A program made the position numbers and the translations under genes. Source: Roseovarius faecimaris (lineage in GTDB: Bacteria; Pseudomonadota; Alphaproteobacteria; Rhodobacterales; Rhodobacteraceae). From it: DNA of 64,000 nucleotides. The stretch lies in contig NZ_CP034348.1 of the NCBI RefSeq assembly GCF_009762325.1, forward strand, positions 2,672,501-2,736,500, in the 5' to 3' direction. Each line of letters begins with the position of its first letter. Position 1 is the stretch's first letter. A model generated the notes under the pieces. It was given only the letters and a program-made list of their open reading frames with translations. It was not told the origin of the DNA and did not search any database. Shown here piece by piece: positions 16,920 to 28,072 of this stretch.

Positions 16920-17126
16920 ATGGCCAATGGCACCGTAAAATGGTTCAACACGACAAAAGGGTATGGCTTCATCGCCCCCGAAGGCGGCGGCAAGGATGTG
17001 TTTGTGCACATCTCGGCTGTTGAGCGTTCGGGTCTGACCGGCCTCGCCGACAATCAGAAAGTGACCTTCGACATCGAAGCCGGCCGCGACGGCCGTGAAG
17101 CTGCGACGAACCTCGTCCTGGCGTAA
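16920..17126 (+). CDS. Cold-shock protein (CspA family)
   Basis: A 68-residue OB-fold nucleic-acid chaperone. RNP1 reads KGYGFIAP (13-20) and RNP2 reads DVFVHIS (26-32); the N-terminus NGTVKWFNTTKG is the family hallmark. It binds single-stranded RNA and melts secondary structure. The ATG at 16920 follows GTAGGAGATACGGAT. The gene is flanked on both sides by intrinsic terminators and so forms its own transcription unit with a long leader. Whether it is cold-induced or constitutive cannot be told from sequence. Confidence 0.95.
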   Translation: MANGTVKWFNTTKGYGFIAPEGGGKDVFVHISAVERSGLTGLADNQKVTFDIEAGRDGREAATNLVLA

Positions 17127-17148
17127 GCCAAGCGTCACGAACTTCGGG

Positions 17149-17175
17149 AAAGGCCTCCGGTTTCGGGGGCCTTTT
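17149..17175 (+). terminator. Rho-independent terminator after the cold-shock gene
   Basis: AAGGCCTCC pairs with GGGGGCCTT across a short TTTC loop and is followed by a T-run ending at about 17176. It abuts the stop codon of the convergent esterase gene and may serve both strands. Confidence 0.85.
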
Positions 17176-17802
17176 TCATTGCGCGCTGTCGACCAGTTCC
17201 AGCACCGCAGGCCCCAGTGCGGCCACGATCAGGCGCACCCCTTCGGCATTGGGATGAATGCCGTCGCCCTGGAAATAGGGTAGGAAGCTCTGAGGTGTGC
17301 CGTCGCCCAGGCCAGCGAAGAAAGACGGGTACAGCGCCACGCCATAATCTGCGGCCAGGTCCGGATAGATCGCGTCGAACGCCGACTTGAACTCCGCCCC
17401 GTAATTGCCCGACGCCTGCATCCCCACCAGCAGAACAGGCACGTCGCGCTCCGCTGTGCTGTCAAGGATGCGTTCCAGATTGGCGCGGGTCACCGCAGGG
17501 TCGATCCCGCGCAGAAGGTCATTGCCGCCCAGCGTCAGGATCATCGCATCGATGTCGGGCGTCAGGCTCCAGTCGATGCGCGCGGCCCCGCCCGCCGTGG
17601 TGTCGCCCGAGACACCGCCATTGATCAGCCGCACCTCGGCTCCCTGCCCGCGCAGCCAGCCCTCTAGCTGCGGCACCAGCCCGTCTTCTGCAGGCAGGCC
17701 ATAGCCCTGGGTCAGGCTGTCGCCGAAGGCCAGCACCGTGATCTCCTCGCCCCAGGCGGGGATAGACAGAAACCAAAACAGCACCAATGCCTTGCCCCAC
17801 AT
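17176..17802 (-). CDS. SGNH-hydrolase, TesA-like arylesterase/thioesterase
   Basis: A 208-residue exported GDSL/SGNH lipase-esterase. Block I is AFGDSLTQGYG with Ser29, block II contains the oxyanion Gly in NGGVSGDT, block III is LGGNDLLRG and block V is GDGIHPNAEG with the Asp-His pair. The likely start is the Met at 17802, giving the Sec leader MWGKALVLFWFLSIPAWG as in TesA. An upstream Met at 17853 would overlap the start codon of the divergent ABC ATPase gene and place non-signal residues in front. The pairing of tesA with the ybbA/ybbP ABC genes head to head is conserved in many proteobacteria. Confidence 0.9.
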   Translation of the reverse strand: MWGKALVLFWFLSIPAWGEEITVLAFGDSLTQGYGLPAEDGLVPQLEGWLRGQGAEVRLINGGVSGDTTAGGAARIDWSLTPDIDAMILTLGGNDLLRGIDPAVTRANLERILDSTAERDVPVLLVGMQASGNYGAEFKSAFDAIYPDLAADYGVALYPSFFAGLGDGTPQSFLPYFQGDGIHPNAEGVRLIVAALGPAVLELVDSAQ

Positions 17803-17851
17803 GGAGGCCACCCCATATGTGAGGGAGGCTTTCGCCAGACGGGCAATATTC

Positions 17852-18523
17852 ATGACCTCTCCGATCCTCTCTCTCGACGCCGCTGCCCTGTCACTCAGGG
17901 GCAATGCGGGGCCCGTGGAGATACTTAAGGGCATCTCGCTCGATGTCCATAAGGGCGAGACGGTGGGTCTGATCGGCCCGTCTGGTTCGGGCAAATCTTC
18001 GCTGCTGATGCTGATGGGCGGGCTGGAGCGGGCCACGGGCGGCACGGTGGAGCTTTTGGGCCAGGATCTGGCGCAGATGTCCGAGGATGCGCTGGCCCGG
18101 CTCCGGCGGGATCATGTGGGCGTGGTGTTTCAGAGCTTTCACCTGATCCCGACGATGACCGCGCTTGAGAATGTGGCCACACCGCTGGAACTGGCGGGGG
18201 ACCGGGACGCGTTTGACCGGGCCGCCGAAGAGCTGGAGGCGGTGGGCCTCGGGCACCGGATGGATCATTACCCGGCGCAATTGTCGGGCGGAGAACAGCA
18301 ACGCGTCGCTCTGGCGCGCGCGGCGGCCCCCCGGCCCGATCTGGTGCTGGCCGATGAGCCGACGGGCAATCTGGACAGCGCCAATGGGGCGGCGATTGTG
18401 GAGCTTTTGTTCGATCTCAGCACGCGGCATGGCGCAACGCTGGTGCTGGTGACGCATGACCCGACCCTTGCCGGGCGCTGCGACCGGGTGATCACCCTGC
18501 ATGACGGGACGATCGCGGCATGA
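17852..18523 (+). CDS. ABC transporter ATPase, YbbA/LolD-like
   Basis: A 223-residue ATPase of the MacB/LolD/YbbA group. Walker A is GPSGSGKSS (42-50), the signature is LSGGEQQRVALARA and Walker B is VLADEPTGNLDSANG, with the H-loop in LVLVTHDP. It works with a FtsX-fold permease and does mechanotransmission rather than classic transport. The start ATG at 17852 lies only 50 bp from the start chosen for the divergent esterase, so both promoters must overlap. Its stop overlaps the permease ATG (ATGA). Partner context argues for a YbbA role, possibly lipid or membrane-anchored substrate release. Confidence 0.92.
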   Translation: MTSPILSLDAAALSLRGNAGPVEILKGISLDVHKGETVGLIGPSGSGKSSLLMLMGGLERATGGTVELLGQDLAQMSEDALARLRRDHVGVVFQSFHLIPTMTALENVATPLELAGDRDAFDRAAEELEAVGLGHRMDHYPAQLSGGEQQRVALARAAAPRPDLVLADEPTGNLDSANGAAIVELLFDLSTRHGATLVLVTHDPTLAGRCDRVITLHDGTIAA

Positions 18524-21033
18524 GCCTTGCGAGCCTGCGGCAAGCGACCCGGCTGGCGCGGCGCGAACTGCGCGGCGGCGTCAGGGGGTTCCGCATCTTC
18601 CTGATCTGCGTGATTCTGGGCGTCGCGGCCATCGCTGCCGTGGGCACGATGCGCGACAGTATCCAGGCCGGGCTGGCCCAACAGGGCGCGGCCCTTCTGG
18701 GGGGCGATGCCGAACTGGAGCTGACCTATCGTTTTGCCGATGAGACCGAGCGCGCCTGGATGGCGCAGCGGGCTGTCGCGCTGTCCGAACTCGCGGATTT
18801 CCGATCCATGGCCGTGGTGGGCGAGACCCGCGCTCTGACCCAGGTGAAAGCGGTGGATGCAGCCTATCCGCTGGTGGGACAGGTCGTGCTGGAGCCTGCG
18901 ATACCGCTTGATCAGGCACTGGCGGGGGATGGCGCGGTACTGGATCCGGTGCTGATCGCCCAGCTTGGGATCGAGGTGGGGGACCGTTTCACCCTGGGCA
19001 CGAAAGAGATCACCCTGCGCGCCGCGCTGATCCGCGAGCCGGACAATGCCACGGCGGGTTTCGCCCTTGGCCCGCGCACGCTGCTGAAGCGTGAGACGCT
19101 GGAAGGGTCGGGCCTGTTGCAGCCCGGCACGCTCTTTTCCACCCATTACCGCATGACGCTGCCGGATGGCACAGACCTTGCGGCCCTTCAGTCCGAGGCC
19201 GAAACGCAGTTTGAAAACAGCGGGATGCGCTGGCGCGATGCGCGCAATGGCGCGCCGGGTGTGGCGAGTTTCGTGGACCGGCTGGGCGCGTTTCTCGTGC
19301 TTGTGGGCCTCTCGGGGCTGGCAGTGGGCGGCGTGGGGATTTCGGCGGCGCTGCGCGGGTATCTGGCGGGCAAGACCCGCACCATCGCGACCCTGCGCAC
19401 ATTAGGGGCAAGCCGAAGGGTGATCTTTCTGACCTATCTGATCCAGGTGACCGCGCTTGGCGCTGTGGGCATTGTGCTTGGGTTGCTGGTCGGTGTGGGC
19501 GGCGTGCTGCTGTTCAGCCCGCTGATCGAGGCGCGCCTGCCGGTGCCGGCGAGCTTTGCCATCTATCCCGCCCCAATGCTGGAGGCCGCGCTCTACTCCG
19601 CACTGACCGTGCTGATCTTCACCCTCTGGCCGCTTGCGCGGACCGAGGATGTGCGCGCCGCGACGCTCTTTCGCGATGCCTTGACCGAGGCCCCGTCCCT
19701 GCCCCGGGCAGCTTATCTGCTGGCGACGCTTGCGCTGCTCGGGCTGCTTCTGGCGGCGGCGGCATGGTTTTCTCAGACCCTGACGCTCACCCTGTGGACG
19801 GCGGGCGGGATCGCGCTGGCGCTTGTCCTGCTCACCCTCGCCGCAAAGCTGGTGCAGGCACTGGCCCGCCGGTTCCGTCGGCTGGGACGGCATCGCCCGG
19901 CGCTGGCCTGGGCCCTGGGGGCCATCGGCGGGCCCGGGACGACAGCGGGGCCGGTGATGCTCTCGCTCGGGCTGGGGCTGAGCGTGCTGGCCACCGTGGG
20001 CCAGATCGACGGCAATCTGCGGGGGGCCATTGCCCGCGATCTGCCGGAACAGGCTCCGTCCTTCTTCTTTGTCGATCTGCAAAAGGACCAGATGCCGGGG
20101 TTTCTGGAACGGGTTGAAGGCGATGACGCGGTCACCCGCGTGGACCGCGCCCCGATGCTGCGCGGGATCATCACCCAGATCAACGGCCGCCCTGCGCGCG
20201 AGGTGGCGGGCGATCACTGGGTGCTCGATGGCGACCGGGGGATCAGCTATGCCGCCACGGTACCAAGCCGCACGACCCTGACGGATGGGGAATGGTGGGC
20301 AGAGGAGTACTCCGGCCCGCCGCAACTCAGCTTTGCCGCCGAGGAGGCCGCGGAGATGGGGCTGTCCCTGGGCGACGCCATTACCGTCAACATCCTGGGC
20401 CGCGACATCACGGCGACGCTGACCTCACTGCGCGAGGTGGATTTTTCGACGGCGGGCATGGGATTTATCATGCTGATGAACCCCAGCGCCCTGGAGGGCG
20501 CGCCGCATTCCTTCATCGCCACCGTCTATGCCGGTGCCGAGGCCGAAGCGGCCCTGCTCAGGGATGTGAGCAGCACCTTTCCCAATGTCACGGCGATCCG
20601 GGTGCGTGATGCGATTGACCGGGTGTCGGACCTGCTGAGCGGGCTTGCCTCGGCGGTGGCCTGGGGCGCGTCAGTGACGTTGCTGACCGGTTTTGCCGTT
20701 CTGATTGGTGCGAGTGCGGCAGATCAGAGCACGCGCACATATGAGGCCGCCATTCTGAAAACGCTGGGTGCGAGCCGCCGCCGCATCCTGCGAAGCCTGG
20801 CCCTGCGGGCGATCCTTCTCGGGGCCGTGGCGGGGGTGGTGGCGCTGGCCACCGGGCTTCTGGGGGGCTGGGCCGTGAACCGGTATATCTTCGAGACCGA
20901 CTTCGAGGTGATCTGGCCCTCGGCCCTGTCCATCATTGCCGCGGGCATTGCGGTGACGCTGCTGGCGGGGCTGGCCTTTGCCTGGGGGCCGCTGACCGCG
21001 CGCCCGGCGGCGATATTGCGCGCGCGTGACTGA
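18520..21033 (+). CDS. FtsX-family ABC permease, YbbP-like
   Basis: An 837-residue inner-membrane protein. One TM helix near residues 25-45 is followed by a large periplasmic domain, a set of TM helices (about 250-440, two FtsX/MacB_PCD-like bundles), a second periplasmic domain (about 500-690) and three C-terminal helices. The repeated cytoplasmic loop TRTIATLRTLGASRRVI and its C-terminal counterpart YEAAILKTLGASRRRIL are the coupling segments for the ATPase. This duplicated 10-TM layout and length (~800) are those of YbbP. It is co-translated with the ATPase. The substrate is not established for the family. Confidence 0.9.
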   Translation: MSLASLRQATRLARRELRGGVRGFRIFLICVILGVAAIAAVGTMRDSIQAGLAQQGAALLGGDAELELTYRFADETERAWMAQRAVALSELADFRSMAVVGETRALTQVKAVDAAYPLVGQVVLEPAIPLDQALAGDGAVLDPVLIAQLGIEVGDRFTLGTKEITLRAALIREPDNATAGFALGPRTLLKRETLEGSGLLQPGTLFSTHYRMTLPDGTDLAALQSEAETQFENSGMRWRDARNGAPGVASFVDRLGAFLVLVGLSGLAVGGVGISAALRGYLAGKTRTIATLRTLGASRRVIFLTYLIQVTALGAVGIVLGLLVGVGGVLLFSPLIEARLPVPASFAIYPAPMLEAALYSALTVLIFTLWPLARTEDVRAATLFRDALTEAPSLPRAAYLLATLALLGLLLAAAAWFSQTLTLTLWTAGGIALALVLLTLAAKLVQALARRFRRLGRHRPALAWALGAIGGPGTTAGPVMLSLGLGLSVLATVGQIDGNLRGAIARDLPEQAPSFFFVDLQKDQMPGFLERVEGDDAVTRVDRAPMLRGIITQINGRPAREVAGDHWVLDGDRGISYAATVPSRTTLTDGEWWAEEYSGPPQLSFAAEEAAEMGLSLGDAITVNILGRDITATLTSLREVDFSTAGMGFIMLMNPSALEGAPHSFIATVYAGAEAEAALLRDVSSTFPNVTAIRVRDAIDRVSDLLSGLASAVAWGASVTLLTGFAVLIGASAADQSTRTYEAAILKTLGASRRRILRSLALRAILLGAVAGVVALATGLLGGWAVNRYIFETDFEVIWPSALSIIAAGIAVTLLAGLAFAWGPLTARPAAILRARD

Positions 21034-21115
21034 GAACAGCCCTTCACGCGGTTGAACGCCGTGCCCGGGGATGGCATGACCCGGGCGAGTTGCCGACAGA
21101 TCGAGGAGTGTCGCC

Positions 21116-21979
21116 ATGACCGACAATCTGCCCATCCCGTTGACCGCACCTCTGAGCCAGGCGCAGCAGACCAGCCTGATCAACCTGGTGCGCCGGGCCG
21201 CAAAGGCCGAGATCCTTCCGCGGTTTCGCAATCTGGAGTCGGGCGAGGTTACTGCCAAATCCACGCGGTTCGACCTTGTGACCGAGGCCGATACGGGGGC
21301 CGAAGCGATCCTCGCACGGGGGGTGCAACAGATGTTTCCCCATGCGCTTATCGTTGGCGAAGAAGCCGCGAGCGCCGATCCGGAGCTGCGCGCCAGGATC
21401 GCCGAAGCCGAGCTGTGCTTTCTGATCGACCCGCTTGACGGCACCTGGAATTTCGCCAACGGGCTGAGCCTGTTTGGCGTGATCATCGCTGTCACCCGTT
21501 TCGGCAAACCTGTGCTTGGGTTGCTTTATGATCCGGTGATGGATGACTGGATCATCGCGGACGAGACCACACCGGCCCGCTTTGCCCGCCATATCGGGGT
21601 CAGCCGGGCGTTGTCCGTGTCGCGGGGGGCGCCGCTGAGCGAGATGTCCGGCTTCATTCACATGTATCTGATGCCGCAGGACATTCAGGAGCTGATCGCC
21701 GGAACCCTGCCGGATTTCGCACGCACCCAGGTGCTGCGCTGTTCCTGCCATGAATACCGCACGCTGGCGCGGGGCAGCATGGATTTCTGCCTTTCGGGTA
21801 TGATGACGCCCTGGGATCACGCGGCTGGGGTACTGATCTGCCAACAGGCGGGCGGACATGTGGCGATGCTGGATGGCAGCGACTACAACGCGTCTGTGAC
21901 CGAGGGCTATTTGCTGGCCGCCCCGGACGAGGAAAGCTGGACCCGGCTGCGCGATCGGTTCGATTTTCTGCTTTCGTGA
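21116..21979 (+). CDS. Inositol-monophosphatase-family phosphatase
   Basis: A 287-residue Mg-dependent, Li-sensitive-type phosphatase. Metal ligands are seen in GEE (81-83), DPLDGTWNF (105-113) and WDHAAGVLICQQAGG (about 239-253). Family members act on inositol-1-phosphate, histidinol phosphate (HisN), fructose bisphosphate or PAP (CysQ). No neighbour points to histidine or sulfur metabolism, so the substrate is open. The ATG follows GAGGAGTGTCGCC. It is 83 bp after the YbbP-like gene and may share its transcript. Confidence 0.85.
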   Translation: MTDNLPIPLTAPLSQAQQTSLINLVRRAAKAEILPRFRNLESGEVTAKSTRFDLVTEADTGAEAILARGVQQMFPHALIVGEEAASADPELRARIAEAELCFLIDPLDGTWNFANGLSLFGVIIAVTRFGKPVLGLLYDPVMDDWIIADETTPARFARHIGVSRALSVSRGAPLSEMSGFIHMYLMPQDIQELIAGTLPDFARTQVLRCSCHEYRTLARGSMDFCLSGMMTPWDHAAGVLICQQAGGHVAMLDGSDYNASVTEGYLLAAPDEESWTRLRDRFDFLLS

Positions 21980-22069
21980 AACTTTCGTAAAATTCCTTAA
22001 CGTCTGGTTAACCTTACCTGCGCTCGGGGCGGGAATCGGTTACGTTGCGTCAAGAAAGGATGGAAACCC

Positions 22070-23857
22070 GTGGCAGATCATTCGCGCAAAGAGACAGGCA
22101 AAGGCGAGCATTCAACGCTGTCCGAGACCGACCGGAACGCGGCGATTGACCGGCTTTACGATGTCGCGCTGGATCCGGCGCGCTATGAGGCGCTGCTTGA
22201 CCATTGGGAAACCGCCATCCGGCCCCTGCGCGAGCATGCCGATTTCGAGGCGCCCCGCCTTCTGGACGACCCGCTGATTGCCGGGCATTTCGACCGGGCC
22301 AGCGCCTTTCTGGACCGGGTGGACACCTCGACCAAGGTGGATGAGATCGAAAGCATCCTGGCCCCGTTCGACCGGGTGGCGGCCTTTGTGATGGATGCCG
22401 AACAATCCATGCGCGCCGTGAACGATGCCGCACGCACCCATCTGGGGCTCAAAACAGGTGCCCGCCTGAGCGACCTGCCAATCAACCCCGAAGATATCGA
22501 GGCGGTACGCCGCACCCTGCGCTCCGTGCTTTCGGACAGCCCGGAAAACACGGCGATCCTGCGGGTGCGTTCGGCCCAGAAAGGCCAGTTCACGGTGCTG
22601 CGGCTACAGCTCTGCGCCACCGCCGACGGTCAGAAACTGGTGCTGGCGGCTTCCAACGAGGTGGGCTGGCCCGAGGGGTTCCGCGATATTCTGCGCCAGG
22701 CTTTCGGGCTGACCGCGGCAGAGGCCGATGTGGTGCGCGCGCTGGTGGAATGCGGCAGCCTTGCCGAGATTGCCGAGCAGCGCAGCCGCTCGCTCGATAC
22801 CATCCGCGCACAGGTGAAATCGATCCTGTCCAAGACCGAAACGCACAGCCAGGTGGAACTGGTCCGCCTCGCGCTTTCGATGATGGACATCATGAGCCTG
22901 ACGCTCAATGCCGCCCCTGGCCCGCGTGTTGTCAGCCGGGGCTATGGCAAGCTGGAGGAACGGGAGTTCAAATCTCTCGTTTCTGCTGACGGGCGGCGGC
23001 ATGACTACCTCGTGCTGGGCGAACCGACGGGCACACCGCTGCTGTTTCTGCCGCTGGATTATGGCTTGGTGCGCTGGCCTGCCCCGGCCGAGGCCGACGC
23101 CGCGCGGCGCGGGATACGGATCATCGTGCCGGTCCGCCCCGGGTATGGCCTGTCCGACCCGGTCCAAAAGAACGACGATTACGACAGGGCGCTGCTGGCC
23201 GATATTTTCGCCGTGCTCGATGCCGAACGGGTAAAGCGCTGCCCGGTGATCAGCCTTGGCGGTGACAGCTATTACGGCTTCCAGCTTGCCCTGCAACACC
23301 CGGACCGGATCAGCGCGCTGATCGGCTGTGCCGGGGTGCTGCCGCTGACCCGGCGTGAGCAGTTCGAGCGGATGGAGAAATGGCACCGGTTCATCCTGGC
23401 CGGTGCGAAATACACGCCACATCTGTTGCCCTTCATGGTCAAGGCCGGGTTCCTGCTTGCCCGCAAGATCGGCAAACGCGGCTTTGTGCACGCGGTCTAT
23501 GGTCAGTGCCCCGCGGATGTGGAGACCTTCGAAAACCCCGATGTCTTCGAAGCGATGGTGACCGGCTCGGAAGTGGCCCTGTCGGAGGATCATATCGCCC
23601 ATGCCGCTTTCTCGATGCAGATCCTGGGGCGCCAGCGCACCGACTGGTCCGAGGATCTCGACAAACTGAAGGGCCGCCTGCCCGTGATTTTCATGAACGG
23701 CCTTCAGGACCCCCAGATTCCCGAGGCGACCCTGCGCGATTTTCAGCGCGATCACGCCTGGATCGATTACCGTGAATATGACGATGCCGGACAGTTGGTA
23801 TTTTTCCGGCACTGGCGCGATGCGCTGGAGTGTGTGACGCCCTTTCTTGGCAATTAA
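22070..23857 (+). CDS. LuxR-type HTH regulator fused to an alpha/beta hydrolase
   Basis: A 595-residue two-part protein. The N-terminal ~205 residues hold a divergent PAS-like sensor region (FDRVAAFVMDAEQSMRAVN). Residues about 206-270 are a LuxR/GerE HTH: FGLTAAEADVVRALVECGSLAEIAEQRSRSLDTIRAQVKSI with partial consensus. From about residue 300 to the end is an alpha/beta hydrolase: PLLFLPLDYGL, IVPVRPGYGLSDP, a nucleophile-elbow region with Ser400 (GGDSYYG, not a strict GxSxG) and Asp547 in GLQDPQIP. The normal catalytic GH motif reads GQ (Gln575), but His581 follows in RHW. It may sense or hydrolyse a small signal and control genes. Start is GTG with AAAGGA upstream. Confidence 0.8.
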   Translation: MADHSRKETGKGEHSTLSETDRNAAIDRLYDVALDPARYEALLDHWETAIRPLREHADFEAPRLLDDPLIAGHFDRASAFLDRVDTSTKVDEIESILAPFDRVAAFVMDAEQSMRAVNDAARTHLGLKTGARLSDLPINPEDIEAVRRTLRSVLSDSPENTAILRVRSAQKGQFTVLRLQLCATADGQKLVLAASNEVGWPEGFRDILRQAFGLTAAEADVVRALVECGSLAEIAEQRSRSLDTIRAQVKSILSKTETHSQVELVRLALSMMDIMSLTLNAAPGPRVVSRGYGKLEEREFKSLVSADGRRHDYLVLGEPTGTPLLFLPLDYGLVRWPAPAEADAARRGIRIIVPVRPGYGLSDPVQKNDDYDRALLADIFAVLDAERVKRCPVISLGGDSYYGFQLALQHPDRISALIGCAGVLPLTRREQFERMEKWHRFILAGAKYTPHLLPFMVKAGFLLARKIGKRGFVHAVYGQCPADVETFENPDVFEAMVTGSEVALSEDHIAHAAFSMQILGRQRTDWSEDLDKLKGRLPVIFMNGLQDPQIPEATLRDFQRDHAWIDYREYDDAGQLVFFRHWRDALECVTPFLGN

Positions 23858-23866
23858 AATGTGTTT

Positions 23867-23882
23867 TACCCCATACGGGGTA
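23867..23882. repeat. Inverted repeat before the first small membrane protein gene
   Basis: TACCCC (23867-23872) and GGGGTA (23877-23882) form a perfect 6-bp stem around ATAC, 9 bp after the hydrolase-fusion stop, in an AT-rich stretch. It might be an operator or a weak hairpin; no T-run follows. Confidence 0.35.
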
Positions 23883-23938
23883 TGACGCTGATTTTTGAAC
23901 CGGCTAATTTTGAATCATTAGAAGACGAGTATTTTGAA

Positions 23939-24250
23939 ATGTCTGAATTTATTGAGTTTTTACGGGCTTATCCGGAGACGCTCCAAACCATCGGTGTCGT
24001 CGGGTTCTTGACCTATATTATCGGGTTCAAGTTGGTCCAGACAGGGCATTTATGCGGGAACGGGGTTGGCTTTGCGCTGACCAATGTGATCGCGGCGTGT
24101 CTTGTTCTTGTCTCGCTGGTGGGGGCGTTCAACCTGGCGTCCTTCCTGATCCAGGTGAGCTATATTTTGATCGGTCTTTACGGGATCGGCATGCGGCTGG
24201 CCAAGGCCCGGCGCACCCAACCCGGCAGAGACCTGGAGATTTTAGCATGA
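23939..24250 (+). CDS. Small integral membrane protein, CBU_0592-like, first of a tandem pair
   Basis: A 103-residue membrane protein with three hydrophobic segments: IGVVGFLTYIIGFKLVQTG, VIAACLVLVSLVGAFNLASF and SYILIGLYGIGM. It resembles the small CBU_0592-like family of unknown function. It aligns with the next gene across IGVVGF..Y..GF.LVQTGH..GNG, then VIAA...SL..AFNLA..L.Q.S...IG.YG...RL, so the two are paralogues from tandem duplication. I chose the Met at 23939 because it matches the start of the paralogue; an upstream Met at 23882 is possible. The upstream DNA is AT-rich compared with its neighbours. A terminator follows before the second copy. Confidence 0.65.
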   Translation: MSEFIEFLRAYPETLQTIGVVGFLTYIIGFKLVQTGHLCGNGVGFALTNVIAACLVLVSLVGAFNLASFLIQVSYILIGLYGIGMRLAKARRTQPGRDLEILA

Positions 24251-24289
24251 AAGCCTTTTCGATAAGGATCTTTCAGTAGCAAAGCCAAA

Positions 24290-24320
24290 GCGGCCCCGGT
24301 TTTATCGGGGCCGCCTTTAT
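24290..24320 (+). terminator. Rho-independent terminator between the paralogous membrane-protein genes
   Basis: GCGGCCCCG (24290-24298) pairs perfectly with CGGGGCCGC (24306-24314) across a GTTTTAT loop, followed by CTTTAT. The second paralogue must then have its own promoter or depend on read-through. Confidence 0.8.
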
Positions 24321-24713
24321 GCTCAAAGACGGAATTGACTGCGATGACAGAGCTTCTGACACTGTTGGAGGCCCCTCCGCTCAGCCCGCTGCAATGGATC
24401 GGCGTCGTGGGGTTTGCCATTTACATGCTGGGTTTCCTGCTGGTGCAGACCGGGCATATGGACGGCAATGGCATGCTGTTTCCGGGCTCGAAGGTCATCG
24501 CGGCCCTCTGCGTGATGTGCAGCCTGACAGAGGCGTTCAACCTGGCCACGCTGCTGGTGCAGATCAGCTTTGTCGTGATCGGCACCTATGGCGTGGCGGC
24601 CCGCCTGCTGCGCCTGCGCTCAGCCAGACGGCAGGCCGCAATCAGGTTTCATCCCGAGCGCCGGACGGCGGATCGCAGAACGCTCAGCCGCGGCGTCGGA
24701 ACGGACAGCACCG

Positions 24714-27563
<2,850 letters not shown>

Positions 27564-27620
27564 GATAATCCTCCCGTTCCAGGGGGCCGGACCCTCCGCC
27601 CGCACCCGCCTTCATCTTTC

Positions 27621-27677
27621 CAAAAATACTCCCGCCGGAGGCATGTCGCCCCAAAGATTTTTCGTACGAAAAATCTT
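27621..27677. repeat. Intergenic repeat: AAATACTCC element plus 24-bp perfect palindrome
   Basis: Between gcvH and gcvP, CAAAAATACTCCCGCCGGAG lies at 27621-27640. A perfect 24-bp palindrome covers 27654-27677, centred on CGTACG and flanked by AAGATTTTT and AAAAATCTT. Related AAATACTCC/AAATACCC elements occur at 39770 and 37507 in this window. They look like a dispersed family of short intergenic repeats. Confidence 0.7.
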
Positions 27678-27694
27678 CTGCCCGGTGACAGCTG

Positions 27695-28054
27695 TTACGC
27701 GATGAAGTCCTTGTAGGCGGCTTCATCCATGTAGTCGTCCATCTGGCTGGCGTCGCTCGCCTTGATCTTGAAGAACCACCCGTCGCCGATCGGGTCTTCA
27801 TTGACCTTGCCGGGCTCATCCGCCAGCGCCTCGTTCACCTCGACGATCTCGCCGTCAATCGGCGCCAGGATGTCCGAGGCGGCCTTAACCGACTCGATCA
27901 CCACGATCTCGTCATCCTTGGCCACTTCCGTCCCGACCTCGGGCAGTTCGACGAAGACGATATCGCCCAGCTGTTCGCTCGCATGCTCGGTGATCCCGAC
28001 GACGATCACGCCATCCTCTTCGCGCAGCCATTCATGTTCTTCGGTGTACTTCAT
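27695..28054 (-). CDS. gcvH: Glycine cleavage system H protein
   Basis: A 119-residue lipoyl carrier that shuttles the aminomethyl intermediate between P- and T-proteins. The lipoylated lysine is Lys57 in the ESVKAASDI motif. The N-terminus KYTEEHEWL and the C-terminal WFFKIK match the family. It lies 18 bp downstream of gcvT and upstream of gcvP in one operon governed by the glycine riboswitch ahead of gcvT. Confidence 0.97.
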   Translation of the reverse strand: MKYTEEHEWLREEDGVIVVGITEHASEQLGDIVFVELPEVGTEVAKDDEIVVIESVKAASDILAPIDGEIVEVNEALADEPGKVNEDPIGDGWFFKIKASDASQMDDYMDEAAYKDFIA

Positions 28055-28072
28055 CTGTCACTCCCTCGATGA

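Noticed and set aside
24290-24320. Att site or insertion scar between the paralogous membrane genes
   Set aside because: The inverted repeat with a T-rich tail is an ordinary intrinsic terminator; no direct repeats flank the pair.
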